DNA of 64,000 nucleotides from Conchocele bisecta (taxonomy: Eukaryota; Mollusca; Bivalvia; Lucinida; Thyasiridae), in the NCBI GenBank assembly GCA_029237695.1, contig CM055273.1:58579968-58643967 (forward strand), in the 5' to 3' direction. Positions 61,765 through 64,000 of the stretch are shown here, piece by piece; the first letter of the stretch is position 1; each line of letters opens with the position of its first letter. A program made the translations under genes and the position numbers. The notes under the pieces are model-generated. The model worked only from the letters and a program-made list of their open reading frames with translations. It did not search any database and had not been told where the DNA came from.

Positions 61765-62405
61765 ATGTGGCTGTGACTGGAAAAATGGGGCCTATGGGAT
61801 TTGCGACCATTGCAGATCCAGATCATCCTGTGCATCCACACAGTACGATCAGGATCTACATTGTTCGCCATTCTAGTGGGTGGGAGTACGCGATGGGTAA
61901 TTTAACGATCGGGGTTCATCCTTACCGGAATTCCGACTGGAGACTTGGTTTGGCCCTGACATATGTCTGGCATTTTGTATGTGACAGTTGAATCTGGTTA
62001 TACCCGTTATGTGAGTATTACGATTAATCGTAATTCTATTTTAGGGGAAGGGGCCAAGTGACTTTGGTGTGGTATGGACCTGGCACCAGGTCAGGTTATA
62101 AATTCTAATTTCTGGACTGAATATATCGTTTCTCGATGTATTTCTTCCGTTCTGATTTTGGGATTTTCCCCCCAATGCTGCAGGTTAAAACGGGATCGAA
62201 CCCGTTTGCTAGGCCTTATATGACCTTAGCTGTTGATAGGCCGTTAAACATCAATAAACAAACAAACTGTTCGCCATTCCATCAATGAAACACCCGTTTT
62301 GCTTCTAACAAGGGATATAGATCATTAGCAGGCTACATGTGTGTGCTATATGATCAGGAGGTAGACTGGTCATAAAACCTATAAGCCCCATTTATCAAGT
62401 CACAC
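61765..62405. mobile_element. Family D element split by retroposon copy 2
   Basis: ATGTGGCTGTGACTGG through the core hairpin to TGTTCGCCATTC, interruption, then TGTTCGCCATTC, CATCAATGAAACACCC and on to the degenerate right end near CAAGTCACACATC. Confidence 0.88.
61874..62267 (+). mobile_element. Retroposon copy 2, inserted in family D
   Basis: Perfect 12-bp target duplication TGTTCGCCATTC at 61862-61873 and 62268-62279. It shares GGAGACTTGGTTTGGCC, GGGGAAGGGGCCAAGTGAC, CTGGCACCAGGTC, GGGATCGAACCC and GATAGGCCGTTAAACATC with copy 1, and ends AATAAACAAACAAAC. Confidence 0.92.
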
Positions 62406-62414
62406 ATCAGAATT

Positions 62415-62760
62415 TGTGGCTGTGACTGGAGAAATGGTGCTTATGTCATATATGGCCAGTTTAGATCCCGATTCTCGAGCACACTTAACCCTTACTACGC
62501 TGAATTAAATGTCGTCGTCTGCTGGAAATGTTTTATTTTCAGTATTTCTCGACAAAAACCTGGTTTTGACAGCACATGAGAATCGTCTCCAATGGAGACG
62601 ATTCTCATGTGCTGTCAAAACCAGTTTTTTGTTAAGAATTAAAGCAAAAATGAAAAACAGCAGACGGCTATTTCCGTCAACAGCGTAGGAAGGGTTAAAA
62701 TCTGATCAGGGCCTGCACTGCTCGCTGTTCTGTTACTACAATATCCTACTACATGTAGTA
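62415..62760. mobile_element. Family D element split by family H copy 4
   Basis: TGTGGCTGTGACTGGAG to GAGCACACTTAA, then H, then TTAAAATCTGATCAGGGCC and CTGCTCGCTGTTC. Right end lost. Confidence 0.78.
62489..62694. mobile_element. Family H TTAA-bounded MITE, copy 4, nested in family D
   Basis: TTAA at 62485-62488 and 62695-62698. CCCTTACTACGCTGAATT to AACAGCGTAGGAAGGG. The central hairpin GAGAATCGTCTCC is almost perfect, so it is a young copy. Confidence 0.9.
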
Positions 62761-62888
62761 ATAATACCAGTAATCCCAACTGTGTGAATGCACAGATATC
62801 GGGATCTACAGTCAATGCAAATGGCATATGGTCTCTGTGTCAGGTGGCAACACACATGTACAACATAAGCATTTGCTGTTTACATATA

Positions 62889-63623
62889 CAGCTGATTCTC
62901 GTTATCTCGATATACCTGCTTATCTCGATATATGTCCTATGTCAAGGTGGAAATCGAGTCCCGATAGAATGTTTCCTTCATATTTGTATTCTGATAACTT
63001 GATCTGAAAAATAAGAGCCTGGCACCGCCAAGTCTGATTCAGAGAGATTATCTCAGGTAAGTTTCCACATGTCTATAGAAATAAAAAGACCAGCCGCTAA
63101 AATGTGTTAAACGTTGCACAAACATGTTCAATGAATTCACTTAAACCATAATTAACCAATGTGACATCGGATCACTTTAACATGAAGATAAAATAAACAG
63201 TGGCAATCAAGACAATTGAACTTGGCATTTCTTAATGCCGATTTGATTCGATTTGGGCCGAATTTGTTTGTGCCAGTGGCCGACGAGTCCAAGTCCGACT
63301 TGATTTGGGGACGAAATGCGGGTCTTGCATTTTGCGATTGAATAATATCATCGTCAGAAAAGACAGCGAGCGTTGACATTTAGATGCAACGCTTATTCAT
63401 TGATGTGTATTGGGTATGATTGCAAAATAATGTGCGTTTCATTAAAAGAAAGCACACAATTTATGAATATCCAGAAGTAAAGTTAAGTCGGTATTTTTTA
63501 AGTGATTCTGTTCGGATTTTTCTAGAATGGTCGCTAAATTTGGCGAATGTTTATCTCGGAAGTTCGGATATGTCGATATATTTTGCTCAGTCCGGTCAAC
63601 TTCGAGATAACGAGAATTACCTG
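62889..63623. mobile_element. Family Z TA-flanked element, pogo-like ends
   Basis: CAGCTGATTCTCGTTATCTC to GAGATAACGAGAATTACCTG, TA on each side (62887-62888, 63624-63625). 735 bp. A 75-codon minus-strand frame inside (63152-63379) has an acidic SDDD but no clear transposase motif. Confidence 0.72.
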
Positions 63624-63624
63624 T

Positions 63625-63838
63625 ATGTGGTAGTGAGTGGAGAAATGGGTCTATGGAATTTGTGTATCGGCGTAGCTCCTGATAACGATACATATTGCTT
63701 CTTAGAAACATGACGGGTGTGTCATTGATGGAATCGCGAACAGTGCAGATCCAGATCAGACTGTGCAGATGCACAGGCTGATCTGGATCTACACAAGTGG
63801 CAAACCCATAAGCCCCATTTCTCCGGTCACAGCCACAT
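63625..63838. mobile_element. Family D element, copy 8, abutting Z
   Basis: ATGTGGTAGTGAGTGG to CCGGTCACAGCCACAT, with core GCAGATCCAGATCAG ... CTGATCTGGATCTAC. The second hairpin is missing. Confidence 0.8.
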
Positions 63839-64000
63839 ATTATGTTTGTGAAGTCTGTCTGTGAATAATTGACTTGGTGGTTGTTTCAATGAAATCCAGC
63901 TCACATCCTAATTGTGATTGTGCTACTTTAATGAGATTTTGTTTATATCCTCCGATTATATAACCATACAAAATACGTGCCTATATTTAGAAATCCTTAC

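Noticed and set aside
63152..63379. Transposase remnant in element Z
   Set aside because: Only an SDDD run and basic residues; no DDE spacing or DNA-binding domain could be traced.

Overview
This window looks like nuclear DNA of a marine or freshwater mollusc, most likely a bivalve. The reasons are animal-type genes with GT-AG introns, a very AT-rich background, and a dense load of short palindromic DNA transposons and bivalve-style tandem arrays (about 162-bp units after a GTCCGTACGT microsatellite). The species cannot be named from sequence alone. There are no bacterial operons, rRNA genes, intact tRNAs, CRISPR arrays or intact transposase genes.

Only two protein-coding genes can be supported. 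The first is an intact, apparently intronless cytochrome P450 (40128-41630, plus strand, 500 aa) of the CYP2 clan, most like CYP1/CYP17. All core motifs are present. The second is a four-exon p24/TMED gene of the TMED1/TMED5 (p24-gamma) type. Its exons are 47035-47175, 51431-51528, 53147-53339 and 54822-55058, plus strand. The splice joins keep frame and give a 222-aa cargo-receptor protein with signal peptide, GOLD domain, coiled coil and one transmembrane helix. The P450 acts in the ER membrane and the TMED protein in the early secretory pathway; nothing suggests they work together. The other open frames are short, lack recognisable domains and mostly fall inside repeats.

The rest is a mosaic of non-autonomous mobile elements. 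I separated about 20 families by reading shared ends and cores (letters are mine). A and F are long-TIR palindromes that repeatedly abut. B is a roughly 350-bp element in 11 copies with a central hairpin. C is an AT-rich palindrome. D is a roughly 240-bp element starting TGTGGCTGTGACTGG. E and H, with two relatives, are TTAA-bounded piggyBac-like MITEs. G is a two-part palindrome. J, K and L are foldbacks built from 21-bp repeats. M has 8-bp target duplications (hAT-like) and carries a second, nested hAT-like MITE. P has GTGATCACGTGG-type ends. Q is a roughly 500-bp element with an octamer motif. S and Z are TA-flanked pogo-like elements. Two copies of a retroposon with an AATAAACAAACAAA-type tail each have target duplications.

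Layout: 1-39.1 kb and 41.7-46.9 kb are almost wholly repeats with diverged spacer; 39.1-41.7 kb is a cleaner interval around the P450; 46.9-55.2 kb is the TMED gene, whose introns hold a 9-unit satellite, a triplicated hairpin, two B elements, a splice-donor-like repeat and a long perfect palindrome; 55.2-64 kb is again repeats, including well-resolved nested insertions. No complete new pathway is visible. The most unusual structures are the 21-bp foldbacks, the exchange of the B hairpin loop for the core of family C, loop-centred tandem amplification, and a core hairpin shared by otherwise different families.
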